A stretch of DNA of 36,364 nucleotides from Clostridiaceae bacterium (GCA_012838475.1 DUPE01000021.1:1-36364), one strand, 5' to 3'; shown: positions 9,813 to 22,148, counted from the stretch's first letter. Notes: generated from the sequence alone by a model not told the origin. A program made the numbers and translations.

Positions 9813-12418
9813 ACGATGTTCCCAGAGATGTATTAAGACAAATAGAGAAGCCGGCACGTTATCTGGGCGGAGAATGGAATCAAGTAGATAAGTCTTCCCG
9901 TCCGGATCAGGATAAGCTGATTAAATTTGCTTTTTGCTTTCCGGATATCTACGAGATAGGCATGTCCAATCTCGCTTTGCGCATTATTTATCATCAGATT
10001 AATCACAGGGAAGATGCCTGGTGTGAGCGGGTGTTTTCACCTGCACCTGATTTTCGTTCCTATTTGAAAGAAAGCGGTCAGCTACTGTTTTCACTGGAGA
10101 GTAGACGCAGCTTAAAGGACTTCGATATTCTGGGTATTACATTACAATATGAACTTGCTTATAGTGCGGTTCTGGATCTTTTGGATCTTGGTGGTGTGCC
10201 TGTTCGCGCCAGCGAAAGGGGAGAAGAGGATCCCTTTGTCTGGGGAGGCGGACCGGTCGTTGTCAACGTTGAGCCAGTCGCAGAATTCTTTGACCTTTTT
10301 GTCTTAGGTGAAGGTGAAGATATCATTGATTCGCTTCTGGACCTATACCGGGAATGGCGGCAAGATCCAAAGAAAAATAGACAGGGCTTCCTTCTGCGGG
10401 CTGCTCAGATTCCCGGAATTTACGTGCCTTCCTTTTATGATGTAACTTATCTTACAAATAGAAAAATCGAAGCTATTACACCAAATCGCATAGGCATTCC
10501 TGCCATAATTAGAAAACAGATTGTTGACGATCTGGATCAGGCAATGTTCCCGGAGCGCCAGATCGTTCCCAATGTCGAAATAGTGCATGACAGAATGTAT
10601 CTGGAGCTTTTCCGCGGCTGTCCCCGCGGTTGTCGTTTCTGTCAGGCGGGTATGATCTATCGGCCTGTTAGAGAGCGTTCAATAGCAGAGCTTATCAAAC
10701 TGGCGCGAATCCTCTACGATGAAACCGGTTATGACGAGATCGGTCTCCTGTCTCTTAGCAGTAGCGATTATTCCGGTATCGACGGTCTGACCAGTGAACT
10801 GGTCAGGGATCTTCAGACAAAGAATGTCAATATTTCTTTGCCCTCGTTGCGTCTGGACAGTTTTGATTTTGCTTTGATGGAGAGAATCTCAACTACACGC
10901 AAAGCGGGATTAACATTTGCACCGGAGGCCGGCACTCAGCGTCTGCGTGACGTGATAAACAAAAATATCAGCGAAGAGGATCTTCTCTCAGCTGCAAAAA
11001 TAGCACTCAGCGGCGGCTGGAATCGTCTCAAACTCTATTTCATGTTAGGTCTACCGACCGAGACTGAGGAGGACGTGCAGGGTATTGCTGATCTGACCTT
11101 CAAATTGCTGGAAATTCACAGCGAGATCTCCCGCACAGAAAAATTGCGCCGACCCCAGATTACTGTCAGCACCGCCATGTTTATTCCCAAGGCTTTTACA
11201 CCTTTTCAATGGGTAGCGCAAATTGATCCCGAGCTGATGTCAGAGCGCCAGGAGCTTCTTGCTTCTGCGCTTAAAAGCAAAGTTATCACCTATCAATGGC
11301 ACGATTTTGACAGTAGTGTTATCGAGGCGGTTTTGGCCAGAGGCGACCGCAGACTGAGTGAAGTGCTTTATCGTGTTTGGCAGTCCGGCGGCTACCGCGA
11401 AAGCTGGCGTGAAGGCTTCAGCGTTGAGCGCTGGCAAGAAGCCTTTACTGCACAGGATCTGGATATGAGCTTTTATACAGGCGAACGCCAAAAAGAGGAT
11501 ATCTTGCCTTGGGATCATATTGATGTCGGAGTGTCTAAAGACTATCTTTGGCATGAGTATGAGAAGGCTTTGCGCGGTGAGACTACTCCCGAGTGCCGTG
11601 AGGAATGTGGTACCTGCGGGGCTCAGGCCTACGGCTGCGGTGTCTGCGTACATGAATATGCATCTGAAGTTGCAGCTTCTGAAGCAGTTGCGGAGGTTGC
11701 AGCGTCTAAAGCAGGAGCTACAGCCAAAGCGTATGACGCTGTCGTCCCAAGTGTCGAACCTGTCCAAATCAGGCTGGAATACAGCAGGAAGGGACCTGCA
11801 GCCTGGCTGGGGCATCTGGATATGATGCGTACTATGGAGCGCCTGATTCGTCGGGCCGGGCTTCCTATAGCCTGGAGTGAAGGATTCAACCCTCGTCCCC
11901 AGATAGTCTTCGCCTTGCCTGCCGGAGTCGGCGTTGAGTTGGCAGCGGATATTTGTGAGCTTACACTGTTGGCTTCTAGGGAGATTGATCCGGAACAGAT
12001 GTTGGCAACGTTAAATGAGGCTGCGCCCCGCGGTATCGCCTTCAATAAAATAAAACAAGTGGAAAAAGAAAAGACAAGTCTAATGGCACAGGTAATTGAA
12101 GCGGAATACAGTTTTTATGCTCCCGGAATAGGTGCGGCAGTGTCAGATCTATTCGCCACATCAGGATCTCTGCCTGCCATCAAACATGGTAAAAAAGGCC
12201 CTAAAGAGATAGATATCAGGCCTATGCTGCTGGGCCTTCTCTCTCTGGATGATGGCAGAGCCACTATCAGAGTCAGTGCAGGCAGCTCTGCGAATCTGAG
12301 GCCGGATCTCTTCTTGCAGGCTCTCTGTAAGAAGACCGGATATTCTGAAGAAGCGGCACTGACAGCCAGAATTGTGCGGGAGCGCTTAGTGCTCCGATCT
12401 GAAGCAAAAACGGTCTAA
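9809..12418 (+). CDS. TIGR03960-type radical SAM protein fused to a TIGR03936/DUF2344 domain
   Basis: Radical SAM motif CPRGCRFCQAG, FAPEAGTQRLRDVINK; C-terminal EYSRKGPAAWLGHLDMMRTMERLIRRAGLPIAWSEGFNPRPQI typical of DUF2344; starts in a 4-bp ATGA overlap with pgi. Confidence 0.9.
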   Translation: MNDVPRDVLRQIEKPARYLGGEWNQVDKSSRPDQDKLIKFAFCFPDIYEIGMSNLALRIIYHQINHREDAWCERVFSPAPDFRSYLKESGQLLFSLESRRSLKDFDILGITLQYELAYSAVLDLLDLGGVPVRASERGEEDPFVWGGGPVVVNVEPVAEFFDLFVLGEGEDIIDSLLDLYREWRQDPKKNRQGFLLRAAQIPGIYVPSFYDVTYLTNRKIEAITPNRIGIPAIIRKQIVDDLDQAMFPERQIVPNVEIVHDRMYLELFRGCPRGCRFCQAGMIYRPVRERSIAELIKLARILYDETGYDEIGLLSLSSSDYSGIDGLTSELVRDLQTKNVNISLPSLRLDSFDFALMERISTTRKAGLTFAPEAGTQRLRDVINKNISEEDLLSAAKIALSGGWNRLKLYFMLGLPTETEEDVQGIADLTFKLLEIHSEISRTEKLRRPQITVSTAMFIPKAFTPFQWVAQIDPELMSERQELLASALKSKVITYQWHDFDSSVIEAVLARGDRRLSEVLYRVWQSGGYRESWREGFSVERWQEAFTAQDLDMSFYTGERQKEDILPWDHIDVGVSKDYLWHEYEKALRGETTPECREECGTCGAQAYGCGVCVHEYASEVAASEAVAEVAASKAGATAKAYDAVVPSVEPVQIRLEYSRKGPAAWLGHLDMMRTMERLIRRAGLPIAWSEGFNPRPQIVFALPAGVGVELAADICELTLLASREIDPEQMLATLNEAAPRGIAFNKIKQVEKEKTSLMAQVIEAEYSFYAPGIGAAVSDLFATSGSLPAIKHGKKGPKEIDIRPMLLGLLSLDDGRATIRVSAGSSANLRPDLFLQALCKKTGYSEEAALTARIVRERLVLRSEAKTV
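11669..11722 (+). repeat. In-frame 27-bp tandem duplication in the radical SAM/DUF2344 linker
   Basis: GTTGCAGCTTCTGAAGCAG at 11669 and GTTGCAGCGTCTAAAGCAG at 11696; protein EVAASEAVA/EVAASKAGA. Confidence 0.7.
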
Positions 12419-12451
12419 ATCGTGTATAGTAGTTAAGCATAGGAGAACAAG

Positions 12452-14692
12452 ATGGCGGATAATATTTTTCAATTGCCCGGCTACTACGCAAATGGCATGA
12501 TTATGCAGCAGAAAGTACGGCATAGAATCACTGGTATCTGCGAGCCGGAGAAAGTAATTTGCATGCAATTGTTTCGGCAGCCTGCCGATGGCCATATGTT
12601 TACTGATTTGGAGACTCAATATGGTCTTATCTATGAAGACACAGACAAATCAGACCGTCGCGGACGCTTTAATTTTAGATTGCCTGCCTTGGAAGCTTCG
12701 CTTGATCCCTACTCCTTGGTCTTGTTTACAGATGTAGATACTCACAAAATTGAAGATATTTTGGTCGGCGAAGTCTGGTTTACTGCCGGACAGGATAATA
12801 TGGCTTTGCCAGCCGGAAGTTGCGATATGGCTTTACGGCTTGATCTTACTGCAGTGGTGAATCATGTACGTATTTTCTCCATGTCTTCTGACGGCCTCGA
12901 TGAGAACATGACGGATTACAGCTATTATCCGGTGGGGTATATCGCGTCCGGCCGTTGGTATCGGGGCAGTTATCCTGAGGAGATGGCGCTGGTTTCCGGC
13001 ATCGCTTATTCATTCGCGCTTAAGCTGGAAGAACAATTACATCTGCCGATCGGGATGTACGATATTGCCTGCGGCGGTACTAATATTCATAGTTGGCTGC
13101 CGCGTGAGATCATTGAGCAGGAGCCTTATTTGAAGAACCATGTAAGGGAACTGCATCAATATCGCGACATAGATAATTGGAACAGCTCAAATCCTGAAAA
13201 GAAAAAAGCGCGAACGGATTGGCAGGGCGGTGGCAGCAATGTCGCCAAAACCGGTGACGGCGGCAATGCTGAGAGTATTACCAATGTTGGCAAGGTTACC
13301 CAGCGGATGCGACGCTTGAATCTGCAGCAGCAGCTGGAAGTGCCCCAAAGCAAGAATTTTCAGACCCGTAACCAGCCTGCAGTCATGTTTAACCATAAAC
13401 TGGCGCCCTTCATCGGGTTGGGTGTTAGAGGAATTTTGTGGTATCAGGGTGAAAGCGACGCCTGCAGTCCTGAATACTACGCACGGGCTTTTCCCATCCT
13501 GACTTCTGTCCTTAAGGAGATGTTCATTGCTCCTGACGATAAACTCTGCTTGATCTACAGTCAAATAGCGGCATACTGCTATCCGGATGCAGATTTTAAA
13601 ACCGTTGCGGAATTCAACGAAGTACTTAGTGGCATCAGACGCAAGCTGGCGCTCAAGGCGGGTATGGTAACTATTTCTGATCTGCCCCTTAAGTATGATA
13701 AAACCGCAGAAGCTTACCGCTATCCCGCTCACCCGCTGGCCAAAGAAGCGATTGGGAAAAGGATGGCGAATGTAGCCTTTGGTCTGTCTTATGGACAGGA
13801 TTTACCTTCATCAGCTCCGGAACCGAAATCTGTCGAACTGATCGGCAATAAGTTCATAATCGACTTCGGCAAATTTGGTAAAGCCGCGCAGGGACTTATT
13901 TTACGCCCCTGCACGCAAACTCTGGAAGGTTTCGCGATTTGCGGCGAGGACAGAGTCTATGTCCGTGCCAAAGCGAGAATCCTCTATGGTGTTAAAGTTA
14001 TTGTTTGGCACGATGAACTGGCGGATCCCGTCTCTTTGACTTATGGATACTCCAGCTTTAACCGCGAGGCCAATTTGTGCGGTCCTGATGGTATGCCCGT
14101 TCCGGCTTTTCGACTTGACACCGAACCTTCAGAATATTATAAGCCCGAGGTCTGGATGGAATGTGACAGAGTTACAGACTTTGCCTGGCCCCAGCTGATG
14201 TCAGATCCAATGCGAGTACCTGAAGGAGACTGGCCTGGAGAACTCCCTTTGTGGAAGGTGAGCTCAGGACGCTGTGAGCTGGCTTTGACCGAAAGCACAC
14301 AGATTGAGGACAGAAAAATTTTGCAAATCACATACCGCAGTGCTGATGAGAGACCGGTGGTGATTGAGCCCCAATTGACCTATGTCTCCTCCTACCCGCC
14401 ACTGAATCTTTCCGGTTGGGGAGACCTTCATGTGCTACTATTTAATCCGGATTTACGTGAGAAAAAGATTGCTTTGGAGATGGAGGATGAAAACCAGGTC
14501 GTTTACATGTTTTCTGAACGCATCATCCAGCAGCAGCCTTATCTGCAGACGGTAAAGTTTTCTTTATCCTCCGCCCAACTTAATTTGGAGCGTATAGTGC
14601 GCATGTCCTTTGCGGTTCAAGATCAGGGAAGCAATGGGAGCTTAGAGTTTGAGAAGATTTATCCACTTAGGAGACTGATATGGCAAGAATAG
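12452..14692 (+). CDS. Sialate O-acetylesterase-family (SASA/DUF303, SGNH-like) protein with C-terminal beta-rich extension
   Basis: GEVWFTAGQDNMALP, GGTNIHSWLPRE, GILWYQGESD and YPAHPLAKEAIGKRMANVAFGLSYG correspond to the family blocks; nucleophile Ser is Asp. Confidence 0.85.
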   Translation: MADNIFQLPGYYANGMIMQQKVRHRITGICEPEKVICMQLFRQPADGHMFTDLETQYGLIYEDTDKSDRRGRFNFRLPALEASLDPYSLVLFTDVDTHKIEDILVGEVWFTAGQDNMALPAGSCDMALRLDLTAVVNHVRIFSMSSDGLDENMTDYSYYPVGYIASGRWYRGSYPEEMALVSGIAYSFALKLEEQLHLPIGMYDIACGGTNIHSWLPREIIEQEPYLKNHVRELHQYRDIDNWNSSNPEKKKARTDWQGGGSNVAKTGDGGNAESITNVGKVTQRMRRLNLQQQLEVPQSKNFQTRNQPAVMFNHKLAPFIGLGVRGILWYQGESDACSPEYYARAFPILTSVLKEMFIAPDDKLCLIYSQIAAYCYPDADFKTVAEFNEVLSGIRRKLALKAGMVTISDLPLKYDKTAEAYRYPAHPLAKEAIGKRMANVAFGLSYGQDLPSSAPEPKSVELIGNKFIIDFGKFGKAAQGLILRPCTQTLEGFAICGEDRVYVRAKARILYGVKVIVWHDELADPVSLTYGYSSFNREANLCGPDGMPVPAFRLDTEPSEYYKPEVWMECDRVTDFAWPQLMSDPMRVPEGDWPGELPLWKVSSGRCELALTESTQIEDRKILQITYRSADERPVVIEPQLTYVSSYPPLNLSGWGDLHVLLFNPDLREKKIALEMEDENQVVYMFSERIIQQQPYLQTVKFSLSSAQLNLERIVRMSFAVQDQGSNGSLEFEKIYPLRRLIWQE

Positions 14693-17334
14693 ACAAAATA
14701 CCTGCTACTTTCGATCCGGCAGCCAAAGAAGATCAAATCTATGAAGAATGGCTGCAGAACAATGCTTTCGCCGCCACTCCCAATCCGAGGAAAGAGCCTT
14801 ACTGCATCGTGATGCCGCCTCCCAATATCACGGGCGTCCTGCACATGGGGCATGCTCTGGATACGACTATGCAGGATCTCCTTATTCGCTGGCGCAGGCT
14901 GGAAGGGTATGAAACCCTATGGCTGCCCGGTACAGATCATGCTGCGATCGCAACTGAAGCCAAGATTGTTGAAAGCATGCGCGAAGAAGGCTTGACCAAA
15001 GAGGACCTTGGGCGCGAGGCGTTCTTGGCTCGTGCCTGGGATTGGAAAGAAAAATATGGCGGTGCGATTACCAATCAGCTTGCCAAACTAGGTGCTTCCT
15101 GTGACTGGGAACGCGAGCGCTTCACCATGGATGAGAATCTGACTCGCGCTGTACTTGATGTTTTCGTTAGATTGTATGACAAGGGTTTGATTTACCGTGG
15201 AGAGCGCATTATCAACTGGTGTCCACACTGTCTGACAACCATATCAGACGCCGAGGTAGAACATACCGATTTGGAAGGCGAATTTTACTACATCCGTTAT
15301 CCTCTCAGCGATGGCACAGCGGATCTTATACTGGCCACAACCAGACCGGAAACCATGCTGGGAGACACTGCAGTCGCAGTTCACCCTGAAGATGAGCGTT
15401 TCCGCAAGTATATAGGCAAGACCGTTATACTGCCTCTGGCAGGCAGAGAACTGCCGATAATTGCTGATCACTATGTTGACCGCGAACTTGGAACAGGCGT
15501 CGTAAAGATCACGCCGGCACACGATCCCAACGATTTCGAGATCGGCGAAAGGCACAATCTGCCCATAATCAATATCCTTACTGAAGACGCTTATATGAAT
15601 GAACAGGCGGGTGTTTATGAAGGTATGCAGGCTTTGGCAGCCAGGGCCAAGATAGTCGAGGATTTGCAAGAAGGCGGTTATCTGGTCAAAACGGAGAAAT
15701 TGACCCATGCCGTTGGTGCCTGCTATCGCTGTGCAACTTTTGTCGAACCCAGAGTCTCTTTACAGTGGTTCGTTAGGATGGAAGAGCTGGCAAAGCCGGC
15801 AATCGAAGTAGTAAAGAACAATGAAGTAAAATTTGTGCCTAAGCGATTCGAGAAGACTTATTTCAACTGGATGGATAATACACGTGACTGGTGTATTTCC
15901 CGTCAACTCTGGTGGGGGCATCGCATACCGGTATGGTATTGTGATAATTGCGGAAAAGAGACAGTCACTGTGACCGCTCCGGAGAGCTGTTCTCACTGCG
16001 AATCTTCTGCTATTCGTCAGGATGAAGACACTTTGGATACTTGGTTCTCTTCCGCTCTCTGGCCGTTCTCTACTTTGGGTTGGCCCGAACAAACTGAAGA
16101 GCTAGAATATTTCTATCCTACGGATGTTCTGGTAACAGGCTACGATATTATTACCTTCTGGGTATCGCGTATGATCTTTTCTGCACTCGAATTTACCGGA
16201 ATGATTCCTTTTGAATATGTTTTCGTCCATGGTCTGGTACGAGACAGCAAGGGCCGCAAAATGTCCAAATCACTTAACAATGGCATTGACCCGCTAGAAA
16301 TTATCGATGAATACGGTGCAGATGCTCTGCGTTATGCACTCATCTCCGGCAGTGCTCCCGGCAATGATCAGCGTTTTCAGGATGAAAAGGTTGAAGCAGG
16401 CAGGAACTTCATTAATAAAATATGGAATGCCTTGCGATTTGTTGTCATAAATTTCGATGAGGACATGGATTTCTCCTCGGTGGAAAACACGGATTTCGCC
16501 ATAGAGGATCGCTGGATTCTGGCAGAGCTAAATGATATTATCCGCGAGGTTGGGCGCAATTTGGAGAGCTTTGAGACCGGGCTGGCCCTGGCTAAGCTCT
16601 ATGCTTTCCTCTGGGATCTATACTGCGACTGGTATATTGAGATAGTCAAGCCCCGACTGCAAGGGGAGGGGAGCTCTCGACTTGCAGCCCAATATGTCCT
16701 CAACCATGTATTGCTTGAGACGATCACGATGCTTCATCCTTTCATGCCTTACGCCACGGAAGAAATCTACAAACACCTAGTCCATGAGCCGGGACAGCTA
16801 ATCAGAGCAAATTGGCCTCTACCCAATGACGAATTTGACTTTGCCGAAGACAAAAAGACAATGCAGATATTGATGGACTCCGTGCGAAGCATCAGAAATG
16901 TCCGGGCGGAATACAAGGTACCGCAGAATCAGACCATAGATCTTATGATATTGAGCCGGAATGCAGATGTATTGGCGCTATTTGAGGACAATAAGCAGTT
17001 GTTGGAGCGGCTGGCACGCGCGGGCGGGATAGCCTTCCATGCAGAGAAAACCGCGATTCCGGCTGATGCTGTGCAGATCCAATTCGCTGGCGGTGAAATA
17101 TTTATCGCACTGACGGACCTGGTCAATATTGAGGATGAGATCGAACGCTTGACTAAAGAAGAAATGAGACTGACAAAAGAGATTAAGAGAGCGGAAGACA
17201 AGCTCAAGAATGAGAGCTTTGTTAAAAAAGCCCCCGCTCATGTCGTTGATCAGGAGCGGGAGAAAATTGACAAATATGAGAAGATGCTGGCCAATGTCAG
17301 AAGCAGGCGCGGCAGCTTGCAGTCAGCCATATAG
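14680..17334 (+). CDS. valS: Valyl-tRNA synthetase
   Basis: PPPNITGVLHMGHAL (HIGH), GRKMSKSLNNGIDP (KMSKS), C-terminal coiled coil; overlaps the preceding CDS by 13 bp; AGGAG Shine-Dalgarno. Confidence 0.98.
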   Translation: MARIDKIPATFDPAAKEDQIYEEWLQNNAFAATPNPRKEPYCIVMPPPNITGVLHMGHALDTTMQDLLIRWRRLEGYETLWLPGTDHAAIATEAKIVESMREEGLTKEDLGREAFLARAWDWKEKYGGAITNQLAKLGASCDWERERFTMDENLTRAVLDVFVRLYDKGLIYRGERIINWCPHCLTTISDAEVEHTDLEGEFYYIRYPLSDGTADLILATTRPETMLGDTAVAVHPEDERFRKYIGKTVILPLAGRELPIIADHYVDRELGTGVVKITPAHDPNDFEIGERHNLPIINILTEDAYMNEQAGVYEGMQALAARAKIVEDLQEGGYLVKTEKLTHAVGACYRCATFVEPRVSLQWFVRMEELAKPAIEVVKNNEVKFVPKRFEKTYFNWMDNTRDWCISRQLWWGHRIPVWYCDNCGKETVTVTAPESCSHCESSAIRQDEDTLDTWFSSALWPFSTLGWPEQTEELEYFYPTDVLVTGYDIITFWVSRMIFSALEFTGMIPFEYVFVHGLVRDSKGRKMSKSLNNGIDPLEIIDEYGADALRYALISGSAPGNDQRFQDEKVEAGRNFINKIWNALRFVVINFDEDMDFSSVENTDFAIEDRWILAELNDIIREVGRNLESFETGLALAKLYAFLWDLYCDWYIEIVKPRLQGEGSSRLAAQYVLNHVLLETITMLHPFMPYATEEIYKHLVHEPGQLIRANWPLPNDEFDFAEDKKTMQILMDSVRSIRNVRAEYKVPQNQTIDLMILSRNADVLALFEDNKQLLERLARAGGIAFHAEKTAIPADAVQIQFAGGEIFIALTDLVNIEDEIERLTKEEMRLTKEIKRAEDKLKNESFVKKAPAHVVDQEREKIDKYEKMLANVRSRRGSLQSAI

Positions 17335-17393
17335 GATGCAGCAGATATAACGTTGCCGAACAGAAGGACTTAGACGAGTCAGAAAAATGTTAG

Positions 17394-17402
17394 TGCTATA
17401 AT
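17394..17402 (+). promoter_or_regulatory. Extended -10 promoter element for fba-ligA
   Basis: TGCTATAAT, about 48 nt before the fba ATG; no strong -35 at 17-nt spacing. Confidence 0.5.
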
Positions 17403-17449
17403 TTTAGAGTAAGTTATTCTCTAAATATGTTTTGTGAAAGGAGAACAAT

Positions 17450-20432
<2,983 letters not shown>

Positions 20433-20495
20433 GACGATTGGTTAGTAGCTCTTTGTTGAAATAATGACAGATTATTCGCCAGCTAAAGAGAAAGC

Positions 20496-20559
20496 GGACA
20501 ACTATCCAAACCTTAGGACAAAACGATCTATGATCTGAAATCGAAGGACAAAGCGTCTA
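20496..20559 (+). repeat. Three GGACAA direct repeats at 20- and 30-bp spacing
   Basis: GGACAA at 20496, 20516 and 20546; last two extended as AGGACAAAaCGatCTA / AGGACAAAgCGtCTA. Confidence 0.55.
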
Positions 20560-20614
20560 GTGGTATGCTAACTACATTAAGGGTTGTTCAGGAGCTGAAC
20601 TTGAGAGGATTGAG

Positions 20615-21055
20615 ATGAGAACTTATTTTATTATTGGACTCATTATAAGCCTATTGCTTGTTTTTGCCTTGTGCAGGCTGCTGTTTAGTTTGCTACGCGT
20701 CAACTGGAACAATAATAATACGAAATGGTTTACCTATCTCTTTCCCGTTGTAATATCCATCTTGATAGCCTGGACTGCGATAACTCAGTTGTATCCACGT
20801 TTGCTGGATGTTGTTCATCTGGCTAATGGTCAATACGAATTGATCGAGGTAGAGCTGGCTGAAGAAAATATCAAATTCAACCGGATTGAGATTGATGGCA
20901 CCAAGTATTACCATATGCCGTTTGCCTATTCCTGGCCCAGCAATGAAAAGCTGCAGATTCTCTCGTCCCCCAATATGAATTATATTATCGGCTATACGGC
21001 TGTTGAGGAGGGTACCGAGGAGATTGCTGCTCCACTTATTGCGCCAAATGATTAG
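20615..21055 (+). CDS. Small membrane protein, unknown function
   Basis: Two hydrophobic segments; upstream TTGAGAGGATTGAG. Confidence 0.7.
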   Translation: MRTYFIIGLIISLLLVFALCRLLFSLLRVNWNNNNTKWFTYLFPVVISILIAWTAITQLYPRLLDVVHLANGQYELIEVELAEENIKFNRIEIDGTKYYHMPFAYSWPSNEKLQILSSPNMNYIIGYTAVEEGTEEIAAPLIAPND

Positions 21056-21365
21056 CGATATTTCCTACTGCGCAGAAAGGTAGGTATCTGAACACCGGCC
21101 TACTTGTTGCCCCTTAAGATTAGCCAGCCCATGCAGAAAGTTGCCAAAAGTCTAAAATCTTTTTCTTTTGAAAAGTATTTTCTCTCCGCAAAATAAATCG
21201 TTAAATGCATCACAGTACTGACAGCTGCAGTTTTGATGTGGATGTAATTGATGCGAAGAGATAATTTCATGTTACTTCTGTATTAATTTCTCCCATTATG
21301 AATTTTGATCAAAGCAACTAAATTATAATATCTTTCACTTGCATAATTGACTGGAGGTATAAACA

Positions 21366-22103
21366 ATGATCGCAGAAGAACATATTGATATGATTACAGA
21401 GCATCGTGACAGTTTCATCTATTTTCAGAGACCCGAAAGCACTAAAGAACCTGCATTTAAGCCGGACGCAGTCGTACAAATATTGCTGACAGCAAGCGAC
21501 AGCGAACTCTTGGGGAATGTAAACAGGCATCTATGCAAACAGGGGATTATGGGACTATTTGATATGTCGGGCAGAGTCCAATATATTCTTGATGGCCGTA
21601 AAGGTGCTAGTTTTGCAGCCAATAAATTTAGCGCATTTTCTGATTTTGCTACGCTTTCTTTTCAGGAGAGCATAGCAGAGGGCGATTGCGCTGTCGATAA
21701 TTGCATTGATACCATTCTGCGTGGTTATGGATTTAGAACTAGATTACGCGGGTATGCCTTATTAAAGCGAATGCTGCGTCTAACATTCGCTGATCCTGCC
21801 TTACTGCGTCCAGCGACAAAGAGGCTGTATCCTCAGATCGCAAAGGAATTTCGGGTAAATCTGCCACAGATTGAGCGTAATATGCGTTATATGACTCAGA
21901 CCTTGCTGGCGGATGAAGAAGCAGCTCTGTCTCAAGGCGTACCACTTAGCAGCAAAAAATACTGGCTTAGTCAGGACGATAAAGAAGGCAGACCAACAGT
22001 AATCACTACGCTGGTAAAACTGCACAATCAAGTTGTGAGTGAATATAAGCTCAGATTGAGCCAAAAATACAAGACAGCATTAAACAAAGAAAAGCGCAGG
22101 TGA
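21366..22103 (+). CDS. Spo0A C-terminal-domain-like DNA-binding protein with a divergent N-terminus
   Basis: CIDTILRGYGFRTRLRGYALLKRMLRLTFADPALLRPATKRLYPQIAKEFRVNLPQIERNMRYMTQ matches the Spo0A effector-domain pattern (…GY.YL..A…LL...TK.LYP.IAK.F......VERAIRHA); TGGAGGT Shine-Dalgarno. Confidence 0.82.
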   Translation: MIAEEHIDMITEHRDSFIYFQRPESTKEPAFKPDAVVQILLTASDSELLGNVNRHLCKQGIMGLFDMSGRVQYILDGRKGASFAANKFSAFSDFATLSFQESIAEGDCAVDNCIDTILRGYGFRTRLRGYALLKRMLRLTFADPALLRPATKRLYPQIAKEFRVNLPQIERNMRYMTQTLLADEEAALSQGVPLSSKKYWLSQDDKEGRPTVITTLVKLHNQVVSEYKLRLSQKYKTALNKEKRR

Positions 22104-22116
22104 TTTCACCTGCGCT
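22093..22116 (-). terminator. Rho-independent terminator of hup, overlapping the 3' end of the convergent Spo0A-like CDS
   Basis: AGCGCAGGTG-AAAT-CACCTGCGCT stem followed by TTTTCTTTGTTTA on the minus strand. Confidence 0.8.
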
Positions 22117-22148
22117 AACTCTTCGTTATTAATAATTAAAAGCGTTAT

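Noticed and set aside
11240-12045. Minus-strand ORFs of 191 and 138 aa
   Set aside because: Antisense to the radical SAM/DUF2344 gene; low-complexity composition and no domain.
13187-13732. 181-aa minus-strand ORF
   Set aside because: Antisense to the esterase-family gene in a region with conserved motifs on the + strand.
12419-14680. T-box leader for valS
   Set aside because: valS starts inside the preceding gene and the 33-nt gap before that gene is too short for a T-box; no TGGNACCGCG-like element seen there.
12452-14692. Pseudogene call for the GQDN esterase homologue
   Set aside because: The 746-aa frame is intact with other family motifs preserved, so substitution of the nucleophile is better described as functional divergence.
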